Made by a program: the position numbers and the translations under genes. DNA of 64,000 nt from Bacillus horti (GTDB lineage Bacteria; Bacillota; Bacilli; Caldalkalibacillales; JCM-10596). The stretch covers positions 124,001 to 188,000 of the forward strand of contig NZ_JAUSTY010000008.1 in assembly GCF_030813115.1 (NCBI RefSeq). The letters are read 5' to 3'. Below, one piece after another: positions 49,834 to 59,422 of this stretch. The stretch's first letter is position 1; every line of letters starts with the position of its first letter. A model generated the notes under the pieces. That model made no database searches and had not been told where the DNA came from. It worked only from the letters and a program-made list of their open reading frames with translations.

Positions 49834-52800
49834 TTAGTCTAAAGTAGCTTCTTCCCCGTCATCTAATAGATCATCACTTGAATCTGGAAGATCAATAACT
49901 TTATTGAAGCTATTTACAAAGACTTTACCGTTGGCTACAGCGGTAGCACGATTGCCGGCCGCATCGACAAGCTCAATTTCAATGACCGCACCATTTAAGA
50001 CGATACCTGGCGTAACGTTCCATGTTCCAACGTAGTAGCCTGGTTCAACCTCAGTCATTTGAATGCGATTAGCAGCTAGCTCATTCTCAACATTTTCATC
50101 TCCAGTAAGTGGAATCGTTAGGTAGAAGCTAGCTGACCCACCATGTGCAGAGCTATGGAAGGATACCTCTAATGTTTCGTTTGGTGCAAGATATTGATCC
50201 TCTGCTGGCTGGATATCACTGATATCTGGAGCATCAAGGCTAACGTGTACCGTAACTTGTTTAGTTGTCTCATTCCCTGCTAGGTCAGTTGCCACTACGG
50301 AAATGACATTTTCACCTGGATCAAGAATGACACGTTGAGAGAATTCTCCAACTTCACTCACATTCACAGCTTGTCCATTAACAGTTACAGTGTCCAGGTT
50401 GTCGTCTAACGCTACTCCGTGAACATTAATGACTTCCCTGTTCGTAACCGTTCCATCTGCTGGTGAAAGGATAGTGATTTGTGGAGCATACGTGTCTTTC
50501 ACAACCGTTACTGGAGCTGAAGGATCTGTTTCACCCGCATCAATTGTAGCTGTTGCGGTAATCACGTTTTCTCCTTCAACTAGGTCAAGCTCCGAGCTAA
50601 ATGCCCCGTCTTCACTTTGAACAGTTGTGGCTACTTCTCCATTACGGTATAGAGTAACAAGACTGTCAATCGTTACAGTCCCTTCTACTAAAATGGAACT
50701 TTCATTCGTATACGTATCCTCTGCTGGACTCAGAATTACTGGTGAATCTAGTGAGTAGCCCACGCTTGCTCGAACCATTGCGTTCCCGTAGGAAGCATCA
50801 AACGGTTGGAAAGCGCCATTTACTACCATGTAGGAGCGTTGCGAAAACGGTCCGTTCTCATCCATACCCACTCCAGGAGTATTCGGATTAGCTCCAACTT
50901 GGACAGCAACAACATAGAAGTCCTGATCCGTTGTGAAGCCATGCTCAGATAGATCTACATAGTTCCAGCCACCACGTTCTCCCTCTACAACAACTGGTGC
51001 AATCACCATTTCTCCTGGAGAACCATCAGGCTGGCTATCATATACGGCTACTGAGAAGGTGTCTGCACCAGGAATCGGCCAGTCAGCCCCCCATAGATAG
51101 ACAGAAGCACCTCTCACTTGTGCTGTTCCATCCGGAGTCATTCGTACGGCCCAACCGTTTCCGGCATCATAGAAGGCACGCGCATTCTCGGCTGTGCCAT
51201 CATCATAGGCGATTTCATCATCGTAGCCTATAAACGGCTTGAGCTGCACAAGCACCTCAGTCGTTTCTCCACCTACCACTACAATTTCCTTCGTATCACT
51301 GATATAATCAGCTGCACGAACATCAAGTGTGTAGCTTCCTTCAATCACATTAGAGATTGTAAAGGATCCATCTTCCTCTGTTTCTACAGTTGGAATACGG
51401 GCGTCCTCAACAACACGAACACTTGCCCCTTCTATAGGTTCTCCATTACGTTCATTAATCACTTGTCCTTGAACGTCCCCTCTAGGAACTGGATCAAGAA
51501 GGAAGTTCTTAACGACCGTTTCATCTTCACCAAGCTCAACTGTATCAGTTTGCGTATAGTATCCGTAGGATTCTACCTGCAATGTCCAAGAGCCTGATGG
51601 GTGTAGGATACGATACGTTCCATCTGCTGGATTTGTTCGTACCGTTCTTCCTGTTTCAAGGACAGTAACATAAGCATCAACCGGAAGACCACCTGCACGT
51701 AATAGCTGCATTTCAAGCTCTTCCTTATCCGTGCTCATCGTATACACATATCCTGATTCATCTTGCTGTAGCTCAATGGCGCGTAATCTTTCCTCAACTT
51801 TTAATTGAGTTGAGTCATTAGCTTTCTTTTCATTTTCTTCAGGAAGAAGTTCTTTTTCAGGTGCTTTAGTACCTTTATCAACAAGCTCCTTATTGATTGT
51901 AGGAGTTAGCCTGTTGACGGCACCTAAGGATTGGTTAGCACTACTATTGCCTATCGAAGGCCTATCAATTGGCTGTAGTTCGATACGCTGATCCTCTTGT
52001 TCTTCTTCCGTATCCCCTGTCGTTCCTACCACAGTTACATCATCGACATACCAACCTGGGTAAGCTACGATGTTGTCAGATGTAAAGACAAAACGAATTA
52101 AGATTTCTTCACCTACATACTCTTCTAGTGATAGTGTAGGAGTATCCCATAACGCAACGCGATTTGTGTACGTAGCTAGGGTATCCCATGTTTCACCACC
52201 GTCTGCACTCACTCTAACATAGGCAAAGTCATAGTTATTTTCAATGCTAAACCAGTGAGCAAAGGTTAATTCTGCCGATTCAAGCCCACTTAAATCAATA
52301 GTCGGTGACTCAATGTAGCTGTTTGATGAATTAGGATAGTTACCACTTAAGTTCGTAGCCCAGAGCCTTTCACCTGAAGCAGCTTCATTTGGACCTGATG
52401 TAGGAACACCCCACGCCCATGAGTTATTTGTTCCACCAGTAGTGAAACCACCATCATTTTCTTCAAAATCAGTACTATACACAAGGGTAATGTACGGAGC
52501 TACAACGGTTACCTCATTTGAATACTCACTTTCATTATCTGAGTAATCATAAGCTGTCACCACGTACGTATACTCTGTACCACCTTCCAGAGCTGCATCA
52601 CTGTAGGAGGTTCCAGACGTTTGAGCGAGTTGCTCTAACTCCCCACCGTTCTCTGAACGATAAATGTTATATCCATGAATATCATTGGCTGTCGAAGCTG
52701 TCCAGGATAAATGGACACCTGCACTACCAACGTTTGCTTCTAAGTTAGTCGGAGCATCTGGGGCTTCTTCATCTACTCCTACTAGCTGAAGCTGATCGAT

Positions 52801-55143
52801 ATACCAGCCTGGATAATGCACAGAATTATCGGAGAAGAAAGCAAATACGGCAAATACTGGGGACTCTGATCCTGCATATGCATTCAGGTCAACCACTAGA
52901 GAACGCCATTGCTGATCTCTACCGGTAAAGGACTCGACAATCTCCCAAGTCTCTCCAAAGTCATCAGATATGGCAATAACTCCTTCATCGAAGTTTAATT
53001 CGATATCATACCAATGATCTAATCGTAACGAGGCTTCCTCTGTGTTACGAAGATCTAATGGAGGTAAAAGTAATTGACTATCTGAATTGGCTGAATAGTT
53101 GCCGCTGAGGTTGGTTGCCACTAGTTTATCACCAGTTAATGGCTCAGGACCTACCGTAGGTACACCCCAATCCCAATCCCCATCAAGCACCCAGCCAATC
53201 GGATATTCAGAGAAATCCTGGCTGTATGCATCAGGGACGACACCAAAGATAACATCCACAGAATATTCTTCTGTTTCAGAAAGATTTCGTCCGTAATCTA
53301 CTGCTTTAATTTGATAGGTAAAGCCTGGTTCATCGACAAACATCCAAGGGATGGTTCCTTCATAAACCCCACCCTGGTGGTCTCCTGATGTGCGACTCAT
53401 TGGAATGACAATCCAATATGGAGACGCTGACTGTTTCACCCAGAGCTCCGCTCTTGAAACAGCTACATCGTCTGTTATCGTTGCAGAAATAGGTACATCT
53501 AGTCCTGCAAACGCATCATCAATAGGATTATGATCAATAACAGCTGGGTTATGGTCACTTCCTTCAATCAAGACTGAGCCCGTAATGACTCCTCTTCCTG
53601 ATGCGATTGATGATACAGCATCAAAGACATTCAACAACCCATGACCATATCCGTAGTTAGGTGCTTCTGGATACTGATTATCTGTTGTTGGTATCGCTGA
53701 GTCTATCAGAATCTCTTCTAAGTCATCGACAGTCAAGCTAGAATCTAAGGATAACAACAATGCTGCTGCTCCTGCTACGTGTGGCGCAGCCATTGAAGTT
53801 CCGTTCCATCCAGCCTCATACCCTCCTGGAACAGCAGAACGAATATTAACTCCCGGAGCTGCTATATCAGGCTTAACATCCCCTTCATACGGCCCTGGAC
53901 CTTGATTGGAGAAATTTCCTCTAAGGTTATTGATATCCGTCGCTCCAACTGCAAAGCTCTCCGGATAGTTTGAAGGTACACTTACTGAACCAGGGACTGA
54001 CCCTCCAGTCGTGTTTCCAGCTGCGAAGACAGGGAGAATACCTGCAGCTCTCCAAGCTTCAACCATTGGACGGAACCACTCATTAAGTCCAGATCCGCCA
54101 CCCCATGAATTGTTAACAATGTCCGGAGCTAAGCTTGGATCAGCTTGTCCATTCTCATTTGTTGGAGCAAGCATAAATTCTGCTGAAGCTAAGATATGAG
54201 CAGAGCTTCCTCCGAACTCGGTAAAGGCTCTAGCTGCAATCCATTTGGCTCCAGGTGCCACACCAATTTTATTTTGCCCAGCTGGATCCTGACCTAATAT
54301 CGTCCCCATAACATGAGTTCCATGAGGTTGAAGAGCAAGATCATAAGGTAGCGGCTGACCGCTCACTGCATCAAACCAGTTTCCTGTAGGATTCGGCTGA
54401 TCTGGATTAGCAGGGTCATAGCCGCGCCATTTTTCCTTCAGCGCTTCATGCTGCCAATGAGCTCCAGAATCGATCATCCCTACTACAATTCCTGATCCGT
54501 CTACACCATACGTATCCCATACAGCAGGTGCTTCGACACGATCAATATTCCACTCAACATTGTCGTTCTGTGTCTTCATTTCTTCCTGTAAGCTTACCGT
54601 TCTTTCCGGAAGCTCCAGCTGAATAGTTTCGTTAAACAGGATTTTTTGCACATCTGTACGATAGGATAGCTCCTCAATCACACGCTCAGACACGGTAGCT
54701 GAGATTATATTTACAATGTAAAAGCTTTGAATATCTCTTACCGTCCCTTTAGCCTCCTCCTGCTCTAAAAACTTTAATAGATCCTGCTGGCTCTGTTTAG
54801 CTGTCGTGCTTAAAGCATCAACAACGGCATACCTAGCCTGCATTTTCTTTTGAAAATCTGTTGCATTAGCAGAGAGACTCTGCTGTGCATCTTCTGCAAC
54901 CTGAGTACTGTCCACTTGCTCTGTGAGCTTAATAAGTACTTCCACATATTGATCATGCTCTAGCGCTTGCTGAACCTCTGTGCTGATTTTCTCCTGAGCA
55001 GTTAGCTGTGTCGTTTCCTTAAGAGAAACATCCACCACACCTGCTTGTCCTGTTGCTGTTGCGAAGCTAGAGAATGAGGTGAAGATCATGATGAAAATTA
55101 AGCAAAGTGCAAGTTGCGACTTTTTTCTCGCCCTAACGTTCAT
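49834..55143 (-). CDS. bpr: Bacillopeptidase F-like secreted subtilase with multidomain C-terminus
   Basis: A 1769-residue S8 protease. Signal peptide (residues 1-31), inhibitor-I9-like propeptide (to about 180), then the catalytic domain with Asp225 (GMIDSGA), His274 (PHGTHVMGT), oxyanion Asn377 (FAAGN) and Ser450 (GTSMAAPHVAG). Beyond it come two MAM-like/immune-inhibitor-A-type domains (YSQDFSEYPIGWVLDGDWDW; YSTDFEENDGGFTTGGTNNS) separated by an FN3 domain, a Ser/Glu-rich linker, two carboxypeptidase-regulatory-like domains (GDVQGQVINERNGEPIEGAS), and bacillopeptidase F-type Ig-like repeats near the end (ITILSPADGTVTNREVINVH). Extracellular peptide scavenging is the likely role. AGGAGG lies seven bases before the ATG. 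Confidence 0.92.
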   Translation of the reverse strand: MNVRARKKSQLALCLIFIMIFTSFSSFATATGQAGVVDVSLKETTQLTAQEKISTEVQQALEHDQYVEVLIKLTEQVDSTQVAEDAQQSLSANATDFQKKMQARYAVVDALSTTAKQSQQDLLKFLEQEEAKGTVRDIQSFYIVNIISATVSERVIEELSYRTDVQKILFNETIQLELPERTVSLQEEMKTQNDNVEWNIDRVEAPAVWDTYGVDGSGIVVGMIDSGAHWQHEALKEKWRGYDPANPDQPNPTGNWFDAVSGQPLPYDLALQPHGTHVMGTILGQDPAGQNKIGVAPGAKWIAARAFTEFGGSSAHILASAEFMLAPTNENGQADPSLAPDIVNNSWGGGSGLNEWFRPMVEAWRAAGILPVFAAGNTTGGSVPGSVSVPSNYPESFAVGATDINNLRGNFSNQGPGPYEGDVKPDIAAPGVNIRSAVPGGYEAGWNGTSMAAPHVAGAAALLLSLDSSLTVDDLEEILIDSAIPTTDNQYPEAPNYGYGHGLLNVFDAVSSIASGRGVITGSVLIEGSDHNPAVIDHNPIDDAFAGLDVPISATITDDVAVSRAELWVKQSASPYWIVIPMSRTSGDHQGGVYEGTIPWMFVDEPGFTYQIKAVDYGRNLSETEEYSVDVIFGVVPDAYSQDFSEYPIGWVLDGDWDWGVPTVGPEPLTGDKLVATNLSGNYSANSDSQLLLPPLDLRNTEEASLRLDHWYDIELNFDEGVIAISDDFGETWEIVESFTGRDQQWRSLVVDLNAYAGSESPVFAVFAFFSDNSVHYPGWYIDQLQLVGVDEEAPDAPTNLEANVGSAGVHLSWTASTANDIHGYNIYRSENGGELEQLAQTSGTSYSDAALEGGTEYTYVVTAYDYSDNESEYSNEVTVVAPYITLVYSTDFEENDGGFTTGGTNNSWAWGVPTSGPNEAASGERLWATNLSGNYPNSSNSYIESPTIDLSGLESAELTFAHWFSIENNYDFAYVRVSADGGETWDTLATYTNRVALWDTPTLSLEEYVGEEILIRFVFTSDNIVAYPGWYVDDVTVVGTTGDTEEEQEDQRIELQPIDRPSIGNSSANQSLGAVNRLTPTINKELVDKGTKAPEKELLPEENEKKANDSTQLKVEERLRAIELQQDESGYVYTMSTDKEELEMQLLRAGGLPVDAYVTVLETGRTVRTNPADGTYRILHPSGSWTLQVESYGYYTQTDTVELGEDETVVKNFLLDPVPRGDVQGQVINERNGEPIEGASVRVVEDARIPTVETEEDGSFTISNVIEGSYTLDVRAADYISDTKEIVVVGGETTEVLVQLKPFIGYDDEIAYDDGTAENARAFYDAGNGWAVRMTPDGTAQVRGASVYLWGADWPIPGADTFSVAVYDSQPDGSPGEMVIAPVVVEGERGGWNYVDLSEHGFTTDQDFYVVAVQVGANPNTPGVGMDENGPFSQRSYMVVNGAFQPFDASYGNAMVRASVGYSLDSPVILSPAEDTYTNESSILVEGTVTIDSLVTLYRNGEVATTVQSEDGAFSSELDLVEGENVITATATIDAGETDPSAPVTVVKDTYAPQITILSPADGTVTNREVINVHGVALDDNLDTVTVNGQAVNVSEVGEFSQRVILDPGENVISVVATDLAGNETTKQVTVHVSLDAPDISDIQPAEDQYLAPNETLEVSFHSSAHGGSASFYLTIPLTGDENVENELAANRIQMTEVEPGYYVGTWNVTPGIVLNGAVIEIELVDAAGNRATAVANGKVFVNSFNKVIDLPDSSDDLLDDGEEATLD

Positions 55144-55327
55144 TCCATCTCCTCCTAATTCATTTTATGTTGCAATTAATATTATTCAGCATTTTGCGAA
55201 AGTTGTCTTTCCAACTTTTGATGCATTTTTTATTCAGCTCCCTCCTACTATCTACCTATTAAGAATATTCAGACTAGTTATATTGTGTTTTAAACTTTAT
55301 AAAATTTAGAATAAAGAACAGACAATA

Positions 55328-55376
55328 TAAAAAAACACGCTGTCGTGTCCCTACTTCCTGGGCCCAGCGTGTTTTA
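55328..55376 (-). terminator. Terminator downstream of uvsE
   Basis: AAAACACGCTG pairs with CAGCGTGTTTT across a GC-rich loop; a long T-run follows on the minus strand. Confidence 0.75.
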
Positions 55377-55403
55377 TACAATCTGGTTATGCAGTGTTAA
55401 AAC

Positions 55404-55523
55404 ATTGTTGATACTGTTTTATCTTTGTTTGATACTTTGTTTCATACTGTTTGACTGTTTAATACTGTCTGACTATTTAATACTTTGTTTGATACTTTGT
55501 TTGATATTTTGTTTGATACATTG
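55404..55523. repeat. Low-complexity repeats between uvsE and its terminator
   Basis: About eight imperfect copies of TTTGATACTTTG or TTTAATACTGTCTGAC follow one another (plus strand). No gene with a ribosome site is present; the gap 55144-55535 holds only this and the terminator. Confidence 0.8.
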
Positions 55524-55535
55524 CTGTCCTTGAAA

Positions 55536-56501
55536 TTACTTTAGCTTAAAGCTTGCCCCATCTATGATTTCAATGTCCTCATGCTCCTTCAAATCCTCCA
55601 TCAGCCGAAACAAAGCACTATCCTTCTGCTTGGCCTCTATCATGCAATCAATGTGCGGAACACTCCCTTTCACCTTCCGCAAAAAGTCCATAAACATACG
55701 TCCATCTACAAAGTCAGCATGCGCTCTGAATTGCTTTTCATTTCTCGGACTGGAGATATGCATTTTCACTGGTAGTGGGGAATGCTCCCAGGTTTTTAGG
55801 ACTCTCCCCCATTCATTTTCCCAATGCGTATCTTGGTTGTGGGCTAAATGATGATGATAGTCAAATACGAGAGGAATACCTAGCTTTTCACAAAGATATA
55901 AGGTATGGATGAGATCAAAGGATTTATCATCGTTTTCAAGCATAATCATCTGCTGTATCGCTTTAGGCACATTAGCCCAATTCGACACAAATCGTTCTAA
56001 GGCTTCGTCGGTATTCTTGTAATTCCCACCAACATGCATGACACAACGATGGACAGTGTTTTGCTTCATTCCTTTTAATAAAGCAAAGTGCATTCTTAAG
56101 TTCACTAAAGAGTCTTTGAAGACCTCAGGCCTAGGTGAATTGAGCAGAACGAAGTGGTCGGGATGAAAATCCACTCTGAGCTGATGCTTATTTATAAACT
56201 CTCCTAGCTCGTTAAGCTCTTTCGTCAAGCTTTTCATATAATCCCAGCCATCTAACTCTTGATGCGTAGCTAATGGCACCAATCTTGAACTTAAGCGAAA
56301 AAAAAGAATATCATGAGCTACGTTATGTCTTAGCAAACGTAAGCAGTTCTTTACATTAGATTGAGCAATTCTTTCCAGCTTACGTACAGCTGCCTCACGA
56401 TCCTCTAACTGTGAAAATTGCTTAAAAGTCATCGTTTGAGAAGGGGAACTGTTTTGCAGATTTACGCTCATCGCTACATAGCCAAGACGAACAGTTGTCA
56501 T
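55536..56501 (-). CDS. uvsE: UV damage endonuclease
   Basis: A 321-residue TIM-barrel endonuclease of the UVDE family, which nicks DNA 5' to cyclobutane dimers and 6-4 photoproducts. Family blocks seen: RLGYVAMSVNL, FFRLSSRLVPLATH, RVDFHPDHFVLLNS, VMHVGGNYKNTDEALERF with a metal ligand, MLENDDKSFD, PLVFDYHHHLAHN and KMHISSPRNEKQFRAHADFV. ATG 56501 is preceded by GGAGG eight bases upstream; an ATG at 56516 would bury that site in the coding region. In Bacillus relatives it is a sporulation-linked repair gene. It is monocistronic here. Confidence 0.93.
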   Translation of the reverse strand: MTTVRLGYVAMSVNLQNSSPSQTMTFKQFSQLEDREAAVRKLERIAQSNVKNCLRLLRHNVAHDILFFRLSSRLVPLATHQELDGWDYMKSLTKELNELGEFINKHQLRVDFHPDHFVLLNSPRPEVFKDSLVNLRMHFALLKGMKQNTVHRCVMHVGGNYKNTDEALERFVSNWANVPKAIQQMIMLENDDKSFDLIHTLYLCEKLGIPLVFDYHHHLAHNQDTHWENEWGRVLKTWEHSPLPVKMHISSPRNEKQFRAHADFVDGRMFMDFLRKVKGSVPHIDCMIEAKQKDSALFRLMEDLKEHEDIEIIDGASFKLK

Positions 56502-56641
56502 GTCTTTTACCTCCACACTCGTTCTCTATCCTCGATTCTCTGGTTCATACTTTAGCACCAACTAAGAAAGGAGCGTAGTTTTTCCACATTAGGTACTATG
56601 CCCTAATGAATGACAAAGTAACAAGATAATGTTATGATAAA

Positions 56642-56682
56642 GAACAAAAAACACATCGTTCTTTCCGATGTGTTTTTTGTTC
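56642..56682 (-). terminator. Terminator of fabZ
   Basis: GAACAAAAAACACATCG and CGATGTGTTTTTTGTTC form a perfect 17-base stem with a seven-base loop; the T-rich arm leads into TTTATC on the minus strand, 80 bases after the fabZ stop. Confidence 0.85.
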
Positions 56683-56763
56683 TCGTACTTTATATGTGGC
56701 ATTACACGTTACTCGTTGTTATTTGCTTTTTTAAAAGCAGACATGTTTCTTATATTTCAACGT

Positions 56764-57195
56764 TTACTGTTTGTCTCCTAAAGCAAACATTAAGTCTCCT
56801 TCAGCAACAATCTGATCATCCACTTTTGCTACAGCATGTCCTTTTCCGATTGATCCTCTTAAACGTGTCATTTCTACCTCTAGGATAAGCTGATCTCCTG
56901 GTGTAACCTGACCCTTAAAGCGAAAATTATCTATACCCGCTAGAAAGCCAATACGCCCCTTATTCTCCTCCATATTAAGTACAGCAACTGCACCTACTTG
57001 CGCTAAGGCTTCAACAATAAGCACTCCAGGCATGACAGGGTATTCAGGAAAGTGCCCCGTAAAAAACTCCTCATTGGCAGTAACATTCTTAATTCCCACA
57101 GCACGCTTTCCGTTCTCTAGCTCTATAATTCGATCGACAAGTAAAAAGGGATAGCGATGTGGAATGATTTCCTTAATTTGCTCCGTTGTTAACAT
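56764..57195 (-). CDS. fabZ: 3-hydroxyacyl-ACP dehydratase
   Basis: A 143-residue hotdog-fold dehydratase of fatty acid synthesis, converting 3-hydroxyacyl-ACP to trans-2-enoyl-ACP. The start [20 protein letters not shown], the catalytic His in [16 protein letters not shown] and the catalytic Glu in [11 protein letters not shown] are all present. Length is standard. In B. subtilis fabZ (ywpB) also lies near flhO-flhP-mbl-spoIIID, so the local order is conserved. Its own terminator isolates it from uvsE. Confidence 0.95.
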   Translation of the reverse strand: MLTTEQIKEIIPHRYPFLLVDRIIELENGKRAVGIKNVTANEEFFTGHFPEYPVMPGVLIVEALAQVGAVAVLNMEENKGRIGFLAGIDNFRFKGQVTPGDQLILEVEMTRLRGSIGKGHAVAKVDDQIVAEGDLMFALGDKQ

Positions 57196-57306
57196 AGTAT
57201 CCTCTCCTTATTTTTATTTACAATTATTCCTTAGCATAATCCAGGCTCAGGCATGACAAAATAGATACAACCCTCATTTTCCTAGGAATGTGGGGTTTAT
57301 ATAAAG

Positions 57307-57334
57307 GAGCTTTCCCATTAGGGGAGCTCTTTTA
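57307..57334 (-). terminator. Hairpin after the CDP-alcohol transferase gene
   Basis: GAGCTTTCCC pairs imperfectly with GGGGAGCTC; T-rich flanks lie on both sides. It is about 90 bases after the stop. Confidence 0.5.
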
Positions 57335-57419
57335 CTCTTTGACTTTATTTTTACTTGTTAAGCTCATCTTATATAGCCTCTTCATGTTAACGAATTGCTT
57401 GTTACATAGAATTTTAAAG

Positions 57420-57968
57420 TTAAACCGCTTCTTCAGACTTCTTATCAGCCTCAAACTCTTTTTTGGCTTTCATGAAGTTTTTTGTATACACGATGCTAGA
57501 CACGAATGAGAATAGAATAGCCGCCCACAGGACTTCTTGACCATATGGGAGCTGGAACATAAGTAGAACAAAAGCAAAATAGAAGAACACCGTTGTGGCT
57601 TTGCCTAGTACGTTTGCTGCTAGAATCTTGTACTTTTTTAGGTGGAAAAAGACCGAGGCGACAATCATCGCTATATCTCGGAAGAAAAACACCCCTGCCG
57701 CTAGCCATGAAATTCTGTTATCGATAACAAAAGACAGGATGACCGCAAGCATCATAAGTTTATCAGCTAATGGGTCTAATAGCTGCCCTAAATCGGTTAT
57801 TTGATTATTTTTTCTAGCCAGATAGCCATCTAATATATCACTTAACCCTGCAAGGATAATGATTAAAAAGGCATACAAATTAGCTAACGCTAAATCGGAA
57901 AAAAACAAAACAAAATAAAGAGGAATAAAAAAGAACCTAGCTATTGTGATGAGGTTAGGAATATTCAC
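57420..57968 (-). CDS. CDP-alcohol phosphatidyltransferase (PgsA-like)
   Basis: A 182-residue membrane enzyme with about five helices. The family motif DG-x2-AR-x8-G-x3-D-x3-D is intact in SDILDGYLARKNNQITDLGQ followed by LLDPLADK. Opening NIPNLITIARFFFIPLYFV is typical of phosphatidylglycerophosphate synthase. It would transfer a phosphatidyl group from CDP-diacylglycerol to an alcohol such as glycerol-3-phosphate. A second pgsA is expected near recA elsewhere in Bacillales genomes, so another acceptor is possible. The gene ends with an acidic/basic tail (EADKKSEEAV). Confidence 0.85.
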   Translation of the reverse strand: MNIPNLITIARFFFIPLYFVLFFSDLALANLYAFLIIILAGLSDILDGYLARKNNQITDLGQLLDPLADKLMMLAVILSFVIDNRISWLAAGVFFFRDIAMIVASVFFHLKKYKILAANVLGKATTVFFYFAFVLLMFQLPYGQEVLWAAILFSFVSSIVYTKNFMKAKKEFEADKKSEEAV

Positions 57969-57998
57969 TTGGTTCTAGCCCCTTTCCTTATGCGTGGC

Positions 57999-58026
57999 AA
58001 AAGCTTCGGTCGTGACCGAAGCTTTT
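57999..58026 (-). terminator. Terminator after the EpuA-like gene
   Basis: AAAAGCTTCGGTC-GT-GACCGAAGCTTTT is a perfect 13-base stem 40 bases after the EpuA-like stop. Confidence 0.8.
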
Positions 58027-58065
58027 AGATGACCCATTATATGTGACTGATTTTAACGTAGCCGC

Positions 58066-58368
58066 TTATCTTGTAAAAATTAGATCATAAAGATGCTTCC
58101 ATGTGCCAATGTTAAAAACATCACCGACACTGCCTTCACCTATGATACTATATCCAACTACAAGACCAAAAATAACGGAGAACACGAAGCAGAAAATGAT
58201 AAAAAACCATTTCGCCACTGAACCTAGCGCCCGCTGACCTAAGCTTCTCTTTTTCTTCCTCTTTTTCTTGGGCTTCTGCTTTGAAGAAGCTCCGTTTTTC
58301 GAAGGAGTAGCTTTTGGATCCGTTAAGGTTGCTTGGTCCTGCTTATGTTCAGATTCTTGAGTTGTCAT
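58066..58368 (-). CDS. EpuA-like small membrane protein
   Basis: A 100-residue protein: a polar N-terminus ending in a lysine/arginine block (KQKPKKKRKKKRSLGQRAL), one membrane helix (WFFIIFCFVFSVIFGLVVGY) and a short outside segment GDVFNIGTWKHLYDLIF. This is the EpuA family, often labelled DNA-directed RNA polymerase subunit beta in databases although it is not a polymerase subunit; true function unknown. It stands downstream of flhP by 46 bases and may be in the same transcript. The basic stretch suggests a tight membrane anchor or nucleic-acid contact. Confidence 0.85.
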   Translation of the reverse strand: MTTQESEHKQDQATLTDPKATPSKNGASSKQKPKKKRKKKRSLGQRALGSVAKWFFIIFCFVFSVIFGLVVGYSIIGEGSVGDVFNIGTWKHLYDLIFTR

Positions 58369-58414
58369 CTTCTAAACTCCTTTATTATTGGACACTAGCT
58401 ACTCTAGTTGTAGG

Positions 58415-59296
58415 TTAAGAACGTATTGTGTTAGCTAGCCCCATCATATCATCCGCTAAGGAGATCGCTCTAGTTTGAAACTGAAGTAACCTTTGCGCAG
58501 CGAGTAACTCCGTTAGCTCCTGAGTAAGATCGACATTAGACATTTCTAATGCCCCCTGTTGTATAGCATATCCTTCTCTGGCTGTTAAATCAATAGGGGA
58601 AATAACATCGGCATTCAATCCTTGTGTATTCTCAAGACGGAATAAGCTTTCTCCCACTCCAACTAACAAGTCAGGTCTTGCTATTTCCATGATTTGTAGG
58701 TTGGACGTAGCTGGTACAGTTGTACCGTCTGCTAGCTCAATATGGATTTCTCCTGCTGGAGAAACATTAAAGCTCTTATATTCCGAGCTAAATGTAATTG
58801 GACCATCACTTCCCAGAACCACATCCCCCTGAGACGTCACAAGCATCACATCGTCCGTATCTGTTTCAGGATCGAAGCCAGGATTCCTCACCACTTGGAA
58901 GGAACCGCTCCGTGTATATAAAGTTTCCGTAACAGCGTCTCCATTTTCGTCCGTCGTAGTACGTTGAATAGGAAACCATCCTCTTTCTCCTTGAATCAGA
59001 AAATCAAAATGACGTCCTGTCTCTTGAATAGCTCCCTGACCTAAAAATACGGTCGTTTGCCCAATTCCCACTCCTGAACCCAAGCGGATGCCATCCGGAG
59101 TAATACGTCCCATTTCTTTTTGTGGATGAGGCTGGTTCGTTACCTCTTGAACAAGAAGCTCTTGGAAGGTAGCGTTTCTTCTTTTGTAGCCTGCTGTCCC
59201 TACATTGGCAATATTATGAGAGATCGTGTCGATTTTTTTCTGCACCTGATTTAAGGAATTCGCTGCTGTAACCATGGAAAAATTCATTTTTTTCAC
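58415..59296 (-). CDS. flhP: Flagellar hook-basal body protein FlhP
   Basis: A 293-residue rod-type protein of the FlgG/FlhO/FlhP family. The N-terminal rod signature SLNQVQKKIDTISHNIANVG, then TAGYKRRNATFQELL, is followed by the middle hook-like domain and the C-terminal GALEMSNVDLTQELTELLAA that stacks in the axial helix. Exported through the flagellar type III system. In B. subtilis flhO and flhP follow mbl in this order; the same holds here. The gene starts at 59296 after a 126-base gap. Confidence 0.92.
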   Translation of the reverse strand: MKKMNFSMVTAANSLNQVQKKIDTISHNIANVGTAGYKRRNATFQELLVQEVTNQPHPQKEMGRITPDGIRLGSGVGIGQTTVFLGQGAIQETGRHFDFLIQGERGWFPIQRTTTDENGDAVTETLYTRSGSFQVVRNPGFDPETDTDDVMLVTSQGDVVLGSDGPITFSSEYKSFNVSPAGEIHIELADGTTVPATSNLQIMEIARPDLLVGVGESLFRLENTQGLNADVISPIDLTAREGYAIQQGALEMSNVDLTQELTELLAAQRLLQFQTRAISLADDMMGLANTIRS

Positions 59297-59422
59297 CTGC
59301 TTCGGTTTTTACTTATTACTTATTGTTGTTTTATTTGATTGCACTGCTTACTGTGTTTCATTTGATGTGGCGGCGGTTGACCACATGTATAGATTTACCT
59401 CTGTTGACTAAGCTACCTTACT

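Noticed and set aside
51118-51597. 159-codon plus-strand frame inside the protease gene
   Set aside because: It lies antisense to a fully conserved 1769-residue gene and has no recognisable domain or ribosome site.
58066-58368. RNA polymerase beta subunit fragment
   Set aside because: The database name attached to this family is misleading. It is a single-helix basic membrane protein without any RpoB motif.
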